From: an uncultured Bacteroidales bacterium
GTDB lineage: Bacteria > Bacteroidota > Bacteroidia > Bacteroidales > Bacteroidaceae
Direction: 5' to 3'
Length of the DNA: 54,523 bases
Assembly (NCBI GenBank): GCA_937914945.1
Contig: CALGJF010000047.1
Span: forward strand, 1-54,523
Shown here: positions 8,400 to 16,141 of the stretch, one piece after another
Layout of the letters: the number at the start of each line of letters is the position of its first letter
Numbering within the stretch: the stretch's first letter is position 1
Position numbers and translations under genes: made by a program
Notes under the pieces: model-generated
What the model saw: only the letters and a program-made list of their open reading frames with translations
Told to the model about the DNA's origin: nothing
Database searches by the model: none

Positions 8400-9186
8400 A
8401 GCGTTTCATCTTGTTGTAGAGGGTTTGGCGGCTTATTCCAAGCATTTGCGCAGTTATTACAAGGTTGTGCCCCGTGGCCTTGAGTGTGGAGCGGATAAGT
8501 CGCTTTTCGGTCTCCTCTATTGTTATTGTGTTTACGGTATGTGGTTTGCCTCTTGTTATGTCAAGAGCCTCCCAAGTGTCTTTGTCGCACCACAGAATAG
8601 TGCGTTCTATGGTGTCTTCCAACAGGTTTATATCGCCCTCGGCGGCTATGGCCATAAGTTCGTTCATCGCACCTTCGCTTATTACAGGCACGGGTTTTGC
8701 GTATGTGATGGCGTGGCGTTGCACCAATGAATGTATAAGCGGCCCTGCAATGTATCGCTCCTCGTTGGCGTTACTTGCGGGGCTCATGGCCTGCCGGCGT
8801 TTGGCTATGACATCGCTCATTATCTCTACAAGTCGTTTGTTGTCCCATGGCTTCTGAACAAAATCGTCGGCTCCCTCTTTTAGAGCCTGCACTGCGAGTT
8901 CTATCTCGCCAAATGCAGTTATGAGCACCACCGATGGCGGGTTGCTTAAAGCGCTCTCCTTTTTTATGCGTCTGAGCCAATAGAGCCCATCGTTGCCGTT
9001 GAGCTTCCCACTGCCGAAGTTCATGTCCAACAGAATGGCATCTACATCCTCCTTTGCCACGAGTGCAGGGAGCAAGTCGGGGTTGGCAACGGCAACAACC
9101 ATCCTTATCTCTTTGCTTAAAACTGTGTGCAGCGCTTGTAGCACAGCTTTGTTGTCATCTACTATTATTATCTTGGCATCTATCAT
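8386..9186 (-). CDS. NtrC-like response regulator lacking the AAA+ core
   Basis: A 266-residue response regulator. The receiver domain (1-125) has the acidic pair Asp10/Asp11, phospho-acceptor Asp54 (AILLDMNF), Thr90 and Lys112. The C-terminus (222-263) is a Fis-type HTH (LKATGHNLVITAQMLGISRQ). Between them, NtrC-family regulators carry a sigma-54 AAA+ ATPase of about 230 residues with Walker A, GAFTGA and Walker B motifs; all are missing here. Residues 148-200 (ISEGAMNELM, then LLEDTIERTIL) still resemble the AAA+ lid, where WPGNxREL is usual but absent. The protein cannot remodel sigma-54 polymerase and probably acts as a simple DNA-binding regulator. The start MIDAKIIIVDDN replaces a 19-residue non-homologous extension. 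Confidence 0.88.
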   Translation of the reverse strand: MIDAKIIIVDDNKAVLQALHTVLSKEIRMVVAVANPDLLPALVAKEDVDAILLDMNFGSGKLNGNDGLYWLRRIKKESALSNPPSVVLITAFGEIELAVQALKEGADDFVQKPWDNKRLVEIMSDVIAKRRQAMSPASNANEERYIAGPLIHSLVQRHAITYAKPVPVISEGAMNELMAIAAEGDINLLEDTIERTILWCDKDTWEALDITRGKPHTVNTITIEETEKRLIRSTLKATGHNLVITAQMLGISRQTLYNKMKRYELY

Positions 9187-9193
9187 AGTGTTG

Positions 9194-9201
9194 CAAATAT
9201 A
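9194..9201 (-). promoter_or_regulatory. Candidate -7 element, regulator-kinase operon
   Basis: On the minus strand this reads TATATTTG, a full match to TAnnTTTG. It ends only 7 bases before the ATG at 9186, so the transcript would be leaderless or nearly so. No clear -33 TTTG lies upstream, as expected of an activated promoter. Operator copy 1 begins 49 bases upstream of it. Confidence 0.45.
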
Positions 9202-9250
9202 GCCTATTTCTTTTGTAATGTGGCTTTTTATTGCTGTTCGCAATTTATTT

Positions 9251-9272
9251 TGTCAAAAAAGTGGACATTTTT
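9251..9272. promoter_or_regulatory. Operator-like box, copy 1
   Basis: This 22-base box is identical to the one at 9358-9379. Its first 17 bases, TGTCAAAAAAGTGGACA, form a dyad with arms TGTC and GACA. It lies 49 bases from the -7 element of the regulator-kinase operon and is a likely binding site for the Fis-type regulator, giving autoregulation. Confidence 0.55.
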
Positions 9273-9284
9273 TGCCTTTGTCTC

Positions 9285-9315
9285 CTTTGAGGCACTTATG
9301 CCTCAAAGTTTTTTT
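9285..9315 (+). terminator. Intrinsic terminator inside the divergent control region
   Basis: Perfect 10-bp stem CTTTGAGGCA / TGCCTCAAAG with a 4-base loop CTTA, followed by seven T on the plus strand. No plus-strand gene lies upstream to be terminated, so it either insulates the exporter from stray transcription or ends a short untranslated RNA. Confidence 0.7.
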
Positions 9316-9357
9316 ACCAGCTTTCTTTTCCCTAAAATCTTCATTGCCGTTATCGCG

Positions 9358-9379
9358 TGTCAAAAAAGTGGACATTTTT
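9358..9379. promoter_or_regulatory. Operator-like box, copy 2
   Basis: Second identical copy of the 22-base box, with the same 17-base dyad. Its core ends 60 bases before the -7 element of the TolC operon. The two copies are 107 bases apart, close to ten helical turns. Confidence 0.55.
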
Positions 9380-9410
9380 GGTTCTGTGCAATCGGTTTTC
9401 TTAAAAAGGC

Positions 9411-9442
9411 GTTGCGGTGGTATATTCTGTCGCATACTTTTG
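9411..9442 (+). promoter_or_regulatory. Candidate promoter of the TolC/HlyD/ABC operon
   Basis: -7 element TACTTTTG at 9435-9442 matches TAnnTTTG; a GTTG at 9411-9414 lies 20 bases upstream as a poor -33. The predicted start of transcription near 9449 leaves a leader of about 12 bases. The promoter is housekeeping type, not sigma-54. Confidence 0.5.
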
Positions 9443-9460
9443 CCGGCAAACAACAGAGGT

Positions 9461-10942
9461 ATGAACACACATTATTCAATCTACACAAGATTACTGCTTG
9501 CAATGATGCTTGCCTTGTCGGTGTCCGCGCTTGTGGCACAGGATAGCTTGCGTGTATATACATTGCGCGAGGTCGTGAATATTGCTCGCACGCAGTCGCC
9601 CGATGCGGTGTCGGCCCGCCATGCATATAATTCGGCTCTGTGGAACTACCGCTCTTATCGTGCCGACTATCTGCCACAGGTAACGCTTACCTCGTCGCCC
9701 TATTTCAACAAAACAACCGATTATGTAACCCTGCCCGATGGCAGTGAGAGTTATGTTAAATACAATAATCTTAAAACAGATGTAACACTTAATATAAAAC
9801 AGAATCTGCACCTCACGGGTGGCTCTTTTACCTTGAGTGGTTTTGTTCGCCGCCTCGACCTTGTGGGCCGCCACACCACCACTTATAATGTGCAGCCGCT
9901 TATGCTCACCTATCAGCAGAGTCTTTTTGGCTACAATTCGCTCAAATGGAGCCGTCGCACCGAGCCGGTGCGTTATCGTGTGGCGCGCAAGAACTATTCC
10001 GAGGCCATGGAACTTGTGGCGGCACAGGCATCCTCCTATTTCTTTTCGCTTGCAGCTGCACAAACCAACATGAGCATAGCCGAGGGTAATTTTGCCGAGG
10101 CCGACACGCTTTATAACTTTGCTCTTGCCCGATATAATATAGGTACAATTACCGAAAATGAGATTTTGCAATTAGAGGTAAACCGCTTGTCGGCCGAAAC
10201 GGAACGGCTTAATGCCCGCATATCCTTAGATGAAGCAACAGACAGATTGCGCAGCTACCTTAACATAACGGAGAATATACGTATGATGGTGAATGTAGAT
10301 GAGGATATTCCGCAAATAAACGTGGAGGTGGGCAATGCCATGGCCCTCGCAAGGGAGAATAACCCAGAATTGGAATCGCTCCTTTTGCAGCGTTTGGAAG
10401 GGGAGAGCAACCTTGCAAGAGCCCGTGCCGAAAGGGGGCTGAAAGCCGATGTTTATCTGCGTGTGGGCCTTTCGCAAACAGGTGAGGAGTTCCGCACAAG
10501 TTTTCATAATCTGCTCGACGAACAGTATGTGAGCCTCTCGTTCTCGCTACCCATCTTCGATTGGGGCAAGGGGCGCGGGCAGGTAGAGCGTGCCCGTTCC
10601 AATCTTAAACTTGTGGAGACAAACATAAACCGCAGCGAGATAGAGTTTGAACAGCGCGTGTCAAAGGTTGTTAAGCAGTTCAATCTGCAATGGCGCAGAG
10701 TGGATATAGCCCGCCGTACAAAGGCCACTGCCGCCCATCGCTACGAGGTTGCCCGTAAGCTATATATAATGGGACGCTCTACCGTGCTGCATCTGAACGA
10801 TGCCATGAAAGAGAAGGATACCGCCTTCCGTGCCTACGTGGCATCGCTCGCTACCTATTGGGACTTGTATTATACATTGCGCAGCCTCACCCGCTACGAT
10901 TTTGAGCGCAACCGTCTTATTGAAGAACTTGTAAAGGATTAA
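9461..10942 (+). CDS. TolC-family outer-membrane efflux protein
   Basis: A 493-residue outer-membrane channel subunit. The start is set at MNTHYSIYTRLLLAMMLALS, a signal peptide cleaved after about residue 26 (ALVAQ); the frame extends 81 codons upstream through the control region without similarity. Two outer-membrane-efflux repeats are visible, each with a long amphipathic helical region (YTLREVVNIARTQSPDAVSA in the first; a second series after FSLPIFDWGKGRGQVERARS). It is the first gene of an operon with an HlyD-type adaptor, an ABC ATPase and an FtsX-type permease, so together they form a MacAB-TolC-like exporter. It may also serve the upstream RND pump, which has no channel of its own. 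Confidence 0.9.
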   Translation: MNTHYSIYTRLLLAMMLALSVSALVAQDSLRVYTLREVVNIARTQSPDAVSARHAYNSALWNYRSYRADYLPQVTLTSSPYFNKTTDYVTLPDGSESYVKYNNLKTDVTLNIKQNLHLTGGSFTLSGFVRRLDLVGRHTTTYNVQPLMLTYQQSLFGYNSLKWSRRTEPVRYRVARKNYSEAMELVAAQASSYFFSLAAAQTNMSIAEGNFAEADTLYNFALARYNIGTITENEILQLEVNRLSAETERLNARISLDEATDRLRSYLNITENIRMMVNVDEDIPQINVEVGNAMALARENNPELESLLLQRLEGESNLARARAERGLKADVYLRVGLSQTGEEFRTSFHNLLDEQYVSLSFSLPIFDWGKGRGQVERARSNLKLVETNINRSEIEFEQRVSKVVKQFNLQWRRVDIARRTKATAAHRYEVARKLYIMGRSTVLHLNDAMKEKDTAFRAYVASLATYWDLYYTLRSLTRYDFERNRLIEELVKD

Positions 10943-10945
10943 AAT

Positions 10946-12202
10946 ATGGATATACAATTGAAAGAAAAGGCGTGGTATGTGAAATATCGTTTTCACATAG
11001 CCGGTGCAGCGGTGCTGTTCCTACTTTTGGCCTATATGTTGGTAATTGCTCTCTCCCCAAGCAGGCAGCGCGTGTCGGCAACTTCGGTGCGGGTTGTCGA
11101 GGTACAGGAGGGCGACTTTATAGAGTATGTGAACAGCGATGGAGTGCTGTACCCCATTCAAACACATAGGATAAATGCAAAAGAGGGTGGTATGGTGCAG
11201 CGTGTGGTAGCCGACAACGGAGCTGCGGTGCGCAAGGGCGATACTATACTTATACTCTCCAACCCCGAACTTGAACGTAATATCGATGATATGCGCGACA
11301 CCTACCACAAGAGTGTAAACAATTACAAAGAGCGTATAATTGAGATGGAACAGAAATCGCTCTCCCTGCAGCAACAGACTTTGCAGACGGCATATGAACT
11401 GCGCCGCCTCGAAAAACAATACAACCTCGATTGCGAGGAGTTTCGTATGGGTATCAAAAGCAAGGCCGAGCTGGAGGTTTCCCAAGACGAATACAGCTAC
11501 AGAAAAGCGGCAGCCGAGCTGCAGATGAAAAGCCTTGTGCAAGATTCTGCAATGAATGTGATACGCCGAGAGATGCTCGATGCCGACCTTGCGACAGAGC
11601 AAAAGAAACTGAGGCGCAGCAGCGAAAGACTACGTGATTTGATTATTTTTGCAACGGCCGATGGGCAGTTGAGCAGCCTGTCGGTAACGTCGGGCAAGCA
11701 GGTGGGGGCAGGCGAGGAGCTATGTGAAATAAAGGTGCTTGACGGCTATAAATTGCAGCTGAATGTGAGCGAATATTATATAGACCGCATAACAACGGGG
11801 CAAGCCGCTACGGTCAATTATGGAGGCAACATATACAACTTGTTCGTGAGCCGTGTGATACCCGAGGTAAATAACGGTGCGTTTACCGTGGAGATGCTCT
11901 TTGCCGATTCTGTACCGCAGAACGCCCGTATAGGCAAAAGTTACCTCACAAGAATAGAATTAGGCTCGGCCACTACGGCTGTGCTGCTGCCAAAAGGCGA
12001 TTTTTATGTAAAGACAGCGGGTAAGTGGATATACAAACTATGCAGCGATGGCAGGCGCGCAGTGCGTGTACCTTTGGAATTGGGGCTGCAGAATCCCATG
12101 TACTACGAGGTGAAGAGCGGCCTTTCGGCAGGCGACAAGGTAATAGTGGCGGGCTACGATATAATTGGTGATGCCGAGGAGATAATAATAGAAAATGACT
12201 AA
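10946..12202 (+). CDS. HlyD-type periplasmic adaptor (membrane fusion protein)
   Basis: A 418-residue adaptor anchored by one N-terminal membrane helix (about residues 17-38, HIAGAAVLFLLLAYMLVIAL). The periplasmic part starts with a biotinyl-lipoyl half (RINAKEGGMVQRVVADNGAA), then a long coiled coil (about 100-220, rich in Glu, Arg and Gln), the second lipoyl half (DGQLSSLSVTSGKQVGAGEE) and beta-barrel domains. It is the bridge between the ABC permease and the TolC channel. The ATG lies 3 bases after the TolC stop, so the two are tightly coupled. A 127-base gap with a repeat element separates it from the ATPase gene. Confidence 0.88.
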   Translation: MDIQLKEKAWYVKYRFHIAGAAVLFLLLAYMLVIALSPSRQRVSATSVRVVEVQEGDFIEYVNSDGVLYPIQTHRINAKEGGMVQRVVADNGAAVRKGDTILILSNPELERNIDDMRDTYHKSVNNYKERIIEMEQKSLSLQQQTLQTAYELRRLEKQYNLDCEEFRMGIKSKAELEVSQDEYSYRKAAAELQMKSLVQDSAMNVIRREMLDADLATEQKKLRRSSERLRDLIIFATADGQLSSLSVTSGKQVGAGEELCEIKVLDGYKLQLNVSEYYIDRITTGQAATVNYGGNIYNLFVSRVIPEVNNGAFTVEMLFADSVPQNARIGKSYLTRIELGSATTAVLLPKGDFYVKTAGKWIYKLCSDGRRAVRVPLELGLQNPMYYEVKSGLSAGDKVIVAGYDIIGDAEEIIIEND

Positions 12203-12250
12203 AATAGCAATATAGAGGTTTAGCCATTGTTACCGAATTTCATCATTGCT

Positions 12251-12280
12251 GTCATATCGAACGAAGGTGGTATATCTAAA
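12251..12280. repeat. Intergenic repeat, diverged copy A
   Basis: Diverged copy of the motif that reads GTCATTCTGAACGGAGTGAA in copy C (45530). It lies between the adaptor and ATPase genes of one operon and has no visible right-hand inverted end. Confidence 0.5.
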
Positions 12281-12329
12281 TGATTTTTTTGAGGCAACAT
12301 AAATGTAAATTGACTAATACAGAAATAAT

Positions 12330-13013
12330 ATGAACTTGAAAACTGAAAATTTAAGAAAAGTCTTTCGCACAGACTTAATGGAGACGATAGCCCTTGACGG
12401 TGTTTCTATAGATGTTAAAGAGGGCGAGTTTGTGGCCGTTATGGGCCCATCGGGCTGTGGAAAATCCACGTTGCTCAATATCTTGGGCCTGCTAGACACA
12501 CCCACCGAAGGCACCTACTATTTAGGCGACAAGGAGGTTGCTGCCCTGCGCGAAAAGGAGCGTAGCGCATACCGTCGTGGCAAGATAGGTTTTATTTTCC
12601 AGAGTTTCAACCTCATTGAGGAGCTCACAGTGGAAGAGAACGTGGCTTTGCCGCTCACATATTTGGGAATAAAGGGCAAGGAACGCCGCAGGCGTGTGAG
12701 CGAGGTGGTGGAGCGCATGGGCATTTCGCACCGTCTGCACCACTATCCCGCACAGTTGTCGGGTGGCCAACAGCAACGTGCTGCCATTGCGCGTGCAATT
12801 GTTTACAAGCCCGGGCTTATATTGGCCGATGAACCCACGGGTAACCTCGATTCAAAAAACGGCATTGAGGTTATGGAGTTGTTGCGCGAGCTCAACAAGG
12901 CGGGTACCACCATTGTAATGGTTACCCACTCGCTGCGCGATGCCTCGTATGCCGGCCGCATAATAAACCTCTTCGATGGCAAGGTGGTGGATTCGTTAGA
13001 TGAAAAGTTATAA
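12330..13013 (+). CDS. ABC transporter ATP-binding protein (MacB/LolD type)
   Basis: A 227-residue ABC ATPase. Walker A is GPSGCGKST (39-47), the Q-loop is FIFQSFNLI (around 88-96), the ABC signature LSGGQQQR is at 143-150, Walker B LILADEPTG is at 163-171, and the H-loop His is in MVTHS. Size and sequence fit the MacB/LolD/FtsE group, which powers FtsX-fold permeases by mechanotransmission rather than moving the substrate through the membrane domain. It is fully equipped for catalysis. It is third in the TolC-HlyD-ATPase-permease operon, with repeat elements in the gaps before and after it. Confidence 0.93.
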   Translation: MNLKTENLRKVFRTDLMETIALDGVSIDVKEGEFVAVMGPSGCGKSTLLNILGLLDTPTEGTYYLGDKEVAALREKERSAYRRGKIGFIFQSFNLIEELTVEENVALPLTYLGIKGKERRRRVSEVVERMGISHRLHHYPAQLSGGQQQRAAIARAIVYKPGLILADEPTGNLDSKNGIEVMELLRELNKAGTTIVMVTHSLRDASYAGRIINLFDGKVVDSLDEKL

Positions 13014-13027
13014 GTAAGATATAATGA

Positions 13028-13057
13028 GTTCATACTGAACGAAGTGAAGTATCTCAA
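13028..13057. repeat. Intergenic repeat, copy B
   Basis: Close to copy C (45530): both contain CTGAACG(A/G)AGTGAAG followed by (T/A)ATCTCAA. It sits in the 63-base gap between the ATPase and permease genes of the exporter. Confidence 0.6.
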
Positions 13058-13076
13058 TAAATTATAGAACTTGATT

Positions 13077-15479
13077 ATGATAAAGAATTTTATATCCAAT
13101 CTTAAACGCTACAAAGTATCCTCGCTGTTGAATATCTTGGGAATGAGCGTGGCGTTTGCATCGGCATACGTGCTGTTCCTTTGGGGGTTCAATGAACTTA
13201 CATATAACAGCACCCTGCGCGATGCCGATAGCACTTTCCGCTTGCAGTTTGGCAAATATCCCACCGCGGGGCCCGAGGCTCCTTTTGAGAGGACTGCATT
13301 TGTTACGGCCAATTTGGCACACCGCTTTGCCTCTGCCAATGAGGATATCCTTGAGGGTTTTGGCAAAATGGAAAGGTATATAGGAACCAGCCCGCTACCC
13401 ATAAGGGTGCCGGTGGGGGAGCGCGAGGATACTATAACAATACAGGAGAATTGGGGATATGCCGCTATGCCCAAAGTTATGGGTTTCAATATTATAGATG
13501 GCAATGTAGATGACCTTGAAATAGACAATAACATTATATTGTGCGAGTCCTTTGCACGTGCCCACGGCTTTTGGGTGGGCGATGTCATTTACGATGTCTA
13601 TCAGCGCCGCTCGCTCACCGTTTGCGCCATTTTCGAGGATTTCCCCGACAACTGCTGGTTCACAGGCTTGCAGTCCTATATAGCCGACCCTCCTACACAG
13701 AAACTCATAAACGACAATGTAAACGGCAATTACAACTATTTCTACAGGCTTAAAGACAAGAAACTGAAGGAGGCCTTCATAGAGAACTGCTACAACAGCC
13801 TTATGCAGCAGGAGGGTATGGAAATTTCGCTCGATTCTCTTAAAAAGGAGGTTCCAATAGAATTGTGCCCGCTAAGTGAGGCTGCCTTCGATACCGACAC
13901 ACACTCTTTGGGCCTTGTTATAGACAAGGATTTGTCATATACCCAGCTTATTATAGTTGCTGCAATACTGCTCATTGCTTTTGTGAACTATTTCAATTTC
14001 TTTATGGCGATGCTGCCCGGGCGCGTGAGGCGTATGAATGTGGAAAAGGTGTTCGGGGCACCATTGTGGCTGTTGCGCTTGAGGCTGCTGTTCGAGTCGC
14101 TGGGTATTGTTACCATTGCCTTGCTGCTTGCGGCATTGATAATAGTGTTTGTGGCTCCCGAAATAAACTATGACGAAATTATGCGCAAGCCCATATATTT
14201 GAGCGAAAATCTGTCGGTTGTGCTTAAATTTGTGATATTGGCTCTGTTGATGGCTGTTGCCACAAGCATATATCCCATATACTACCTAACATCGGTGTCG
14301 GCTGCCTTTGCGGTTAAAAAATCGTTCGGTAACACGGTGGCAGGCCGCCGCCTGCGCTATGCGTTGCTCTCTGTGCAGTTTTTTATAACATTGGTGCTTA
14401 TAATAGTTACTATGTTCATTAAGCATCAGACCAATTATATGGTTAATTATGATATGGGTTTCGACAAGGAGAATGTGCATGTGGTTTATGTCAGTACCAA
14501 GCATCTTGAGTTCGAAAGTATTCTTAAACAGTCGTTGTTGGTGGAAGATGTTGCTTTTGCCCGTGACGGATATATGATTCGCGACTACCGTATGGGTTGG
14601 GGCCGCCACGTCAAGGGGCGCGACGAAGGTGAGAGTATATCGTTTCAGGTGATGCCGGTTTCATACTCGTTTTTAAGAATGCTTGGAATTGAAATTGTGG
14701 AGGGGCGCGATTTTGTTTTGGAAGACGAATACAGCAGCGGAGTTTATATCTTCAATGAAAAGGCACGCGATGCCTATAACCTTAAAGTGGGTGATGTTGT
14801 AGGTGCTTGGAATGGCGATGCTCCCATTGTGGGTTTTTGCAAGGACTTTAACTTCAGGCCTTTGAGTATGAATACCGTTCCGTTTGCATTTATAGTGATG
14901 GGCACCAAGCAACCGGCATCTTATTGCCCATACATAAAGGCAGCCCCGGGTGTCCCTGTCGAAGAGTTCTATGCGTATGTAAGAGAGTGCTTTGCGCAAT
15001 TGACAGGGAAGAGTGTGGAAGATGAAGCAATCAAGAGGCTTGAATTTGAGGCATTATCACATCAGATAGCCTCTGCATATCAGAGTGAGGAGGGTTTCGC
15101 CTTTGTTGTGGGCATCTTCTCGTTGATATCCATTACTTTGTCATTGATGGGAGTGTTTGGGCTGGTGTTCTTTGAAACACAGTACCGCCGCCGCGAGATT
15201 GCCTTGCGCAAGGTGCACGGTGCATCGGTAAATGATATTCTGCTTATGTTTGTATGGCAATATGTGAAGATTGTGCTTGCAAGTTTTGTGGTGGCGTTGC
15301 CGGTGGGGTATATAATAGTTTCGGGTTGGTTGCAAGGGTTTGCCTACCCGGTTTCCATAACACCGTGGATATTTATTTTTGCATTGGTGGCGGTGGCGGC
15401 CGTAACCTCGGTTATAGTGCTGGTTCGTGCCTATGGTGTAGCAAACGATAACCCCATAAATTCGCTGTATGCGGAATAA
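13077..15479 (+). CDS. FtsX/MacB-type ABC transporter permease
   Basis: An 800-residue permease of the double FtsX type usual in Bacteroidetes. A first membrane helix (about 17-37) is followed by a large periplasmic domain, then three helices (about 285-305, 335-360 and 378-405). A further helix (429-450) opens the second half with its own periplasmic domain, and three C-terminal helices follow (675-700, 725-750 and 760-787), with the typical QYRRREIALRKVHGAS between. The start is taken at ATG 13077 (MIKNFISNLKRYK); TTG 13071 is the only alternative. It works with the ATPase, adaptor and TolC to move a substrate, perhaps a peptide, lipid or drug, from the periplasm or outer leaflet outward. 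The operon ends at the hairpin at 15478. Confidence 0.88.
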   Translation: MIKNFISNLKRYKVSSLLNILGMSVAFASAYVLFLWGFNELTYNSTLRDADSTFRLQFGKYPTAGPEAPFERTAFVTANLAHRFASANEDILEGFGKMERYIGTSPLPIRVPVGEREDTITIQENWGYAAMPKVMGFNIIDGNVDDLEIDNNIILCESFARAHGFWVGDVIYDVYQRRSLTVCAIFEDFPDNCWFTGLQSYIADPPTQKLINDNVNGNYNYFYRLKDKKLKEAFIENCYNSLMQQEGMEISLDSLKKEVPIELCPLSEAAFDTDTHSLGLVIDKDLSYTQLIIVAAILLIAFVNYFNFFMAMLPGRVRRMNVEKVFGAPLWLLRLRLLFESLGIVTIALLLAALIIVFVAPEINYDEIMRKPIYLSENLSVVLKFVILALLMAVATSIYPIYYLTSVSAAFAVKKSFGNTVAGRRLRYALLSVQFFITLVLIIVTMFIKHQTNYMVNYDMGFDKENVHVVYVSTKHLEFESILKQSLLVEDVAFARDGYMIRDYRMGWGRHVKGRDEGESISFQVMPVSYSFLRMLGIEIVEGRDFVLEDEYSSGVYIFNEKARDAYNLKVGDVVGAWNGDAPIVGFCKDFNFRPLSMNTVPFAFIVMGTKQPASYCPYIKAAPGVPVEEFYAYVRECFAQLTGKSVEDEAIKRLEFEALSHQIASAYQSEEGFAFVVGIFSLISITLSLMGVFGLVFFETQYRRREIALRKVHGASVNDILLMFVWQYVKIVLASFVVALPVGYIIVSGWLQGFAYPVSITPWIFIFALVAVAAVTSVIVLVRAYGVANDNPINSLYAE

Positions 15480-15521
15480 TATAAAAATTGAGGAGCACGC
15501 GTGCTCCTCAATTTTTATATT
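15478..15521. terminator. Bidirectional terminator after the exporter operon
   Basis: A 44-base perfect palindrome centred between 15499 and 15500, with GAGGAGCACG/CGTGCTCCTC at the core and A/T tracts on both sides. It serves the permease gene and the convergent lipoprotein gene. Confidence 0.85.
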
Positions 15522-15533
15522 TCCTTTGGTCGG

Positions 15534-16031
15534 CTACTTGTTGTAAATGTGTACATTTCTTTCTTTGTCCAATATAAATTGTTGTTCTATGGGGAATAGG
15601 TGTTGTTTTTCAAAATCCCTTGTTGCAAAATCTGTATCACTCCTTTTAATTACTGCATAGGCTTTAATTTTGCCCTTGGTCATAAAAAGAATTGTGGAAA
15701 AGGTGTCGAAATTTACAAAATAATCACATTTGCTCCTTAACTTATACGACATATCAAGATTAGCAAATTCCGTTTGCTTTGTATAATAGTATGGTGGCAC
15801 AACAAATATGCTGTCATAATCTTCGGTGCAGAAGTCTTTTATAGTGAAAGCTTGCTCAATCTGTTGTTTGTTTAATGGTAATTCCAATACTGTTTCTTGT
15901 GGGTGAATGAGCCCATATTCATTTAGTACAAAATAGATATCTTCTTTTATGTTCTTGTTGCAACTCGCAGATACGATAGCTATAACAAAAAATACGATTA
16001 CGGCTTTATAGCCCAATTTGTAGTTCCACAT
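15534..16031 (-). CDS. Hypothetical lipoprotein
   Basis: A 165-residue protein that I do not recognise. The start MWNYKLGYKAVIVFFVIAIV gives a signal peptide ending in SASC, with Cys24 as the lipidated residue; a 5-codon TTG extension is unlikely. The mature part is mixed alpha/beta in composition with many aromatic and charged residues and no clear motif or repeat. Codon and base composition are more AT-rich than the exporter genes. Together with the next lipoprotein it occupies a stretch flanked by duplicated nadK-end sequence, which suggests later acquisition or local rearrangement. Confidence 0.65.
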   Translation of the reverse strand: MWNYKLGYKAVIVFFVIAIVSASCNKNIKEDIYFVLNEYGLIHPQETVLELPLNKQQIEQAFTIKDFCTEDYDSIFVVPPYYYTKQTEFANLDMSYKLRSKCDYFVNFDTFSTILFMTKGKIKAYAVIKRSDTDFATRDFEKQHLFPIEQQFILDKERNVHIYNK

Positions 16032-16043
16032 AATTTTTTCTGG

Positions 16044-16105
16044 CAAAAGTACAACGCGAATATAGCGGCAAGGTTGCTAAAATACTAAATTCTACAAAGA
16101 AAATG
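16044..16105. repeat. Duplicated segment, upstream copy (nadK 3' flank)
   Basis: 62 bases matching 17014-17075 at 57 positions with no gap. It is followed at 16111-16130 by a diverged match to codons near the 3' end of nadK (17125-17144). A second fragment, TTCCTTTGGTCGGCT at 15521, echoes 17093-17108. Confidence 0.75.
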
Positions 16106-16141
16106 CTTTTCGCGTAGGTTGAGGGCGAAGGAACTCTCTCG

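Noticed and set aside
9262..9275. Sigma-54 (-24/-12) promoter TGGACA...TTGCC
   Set aside because: The distance between GG and GC is 9 instead of 10 bases, the second copy of the box lacks the GC, and clean TAnnTTTG elements lie at better positions.
9218..9460. N-terminal extension of the TolC gene
   Set aside because: It runs through both operator boxes and the terminator; the signal peptide begins at 9461.
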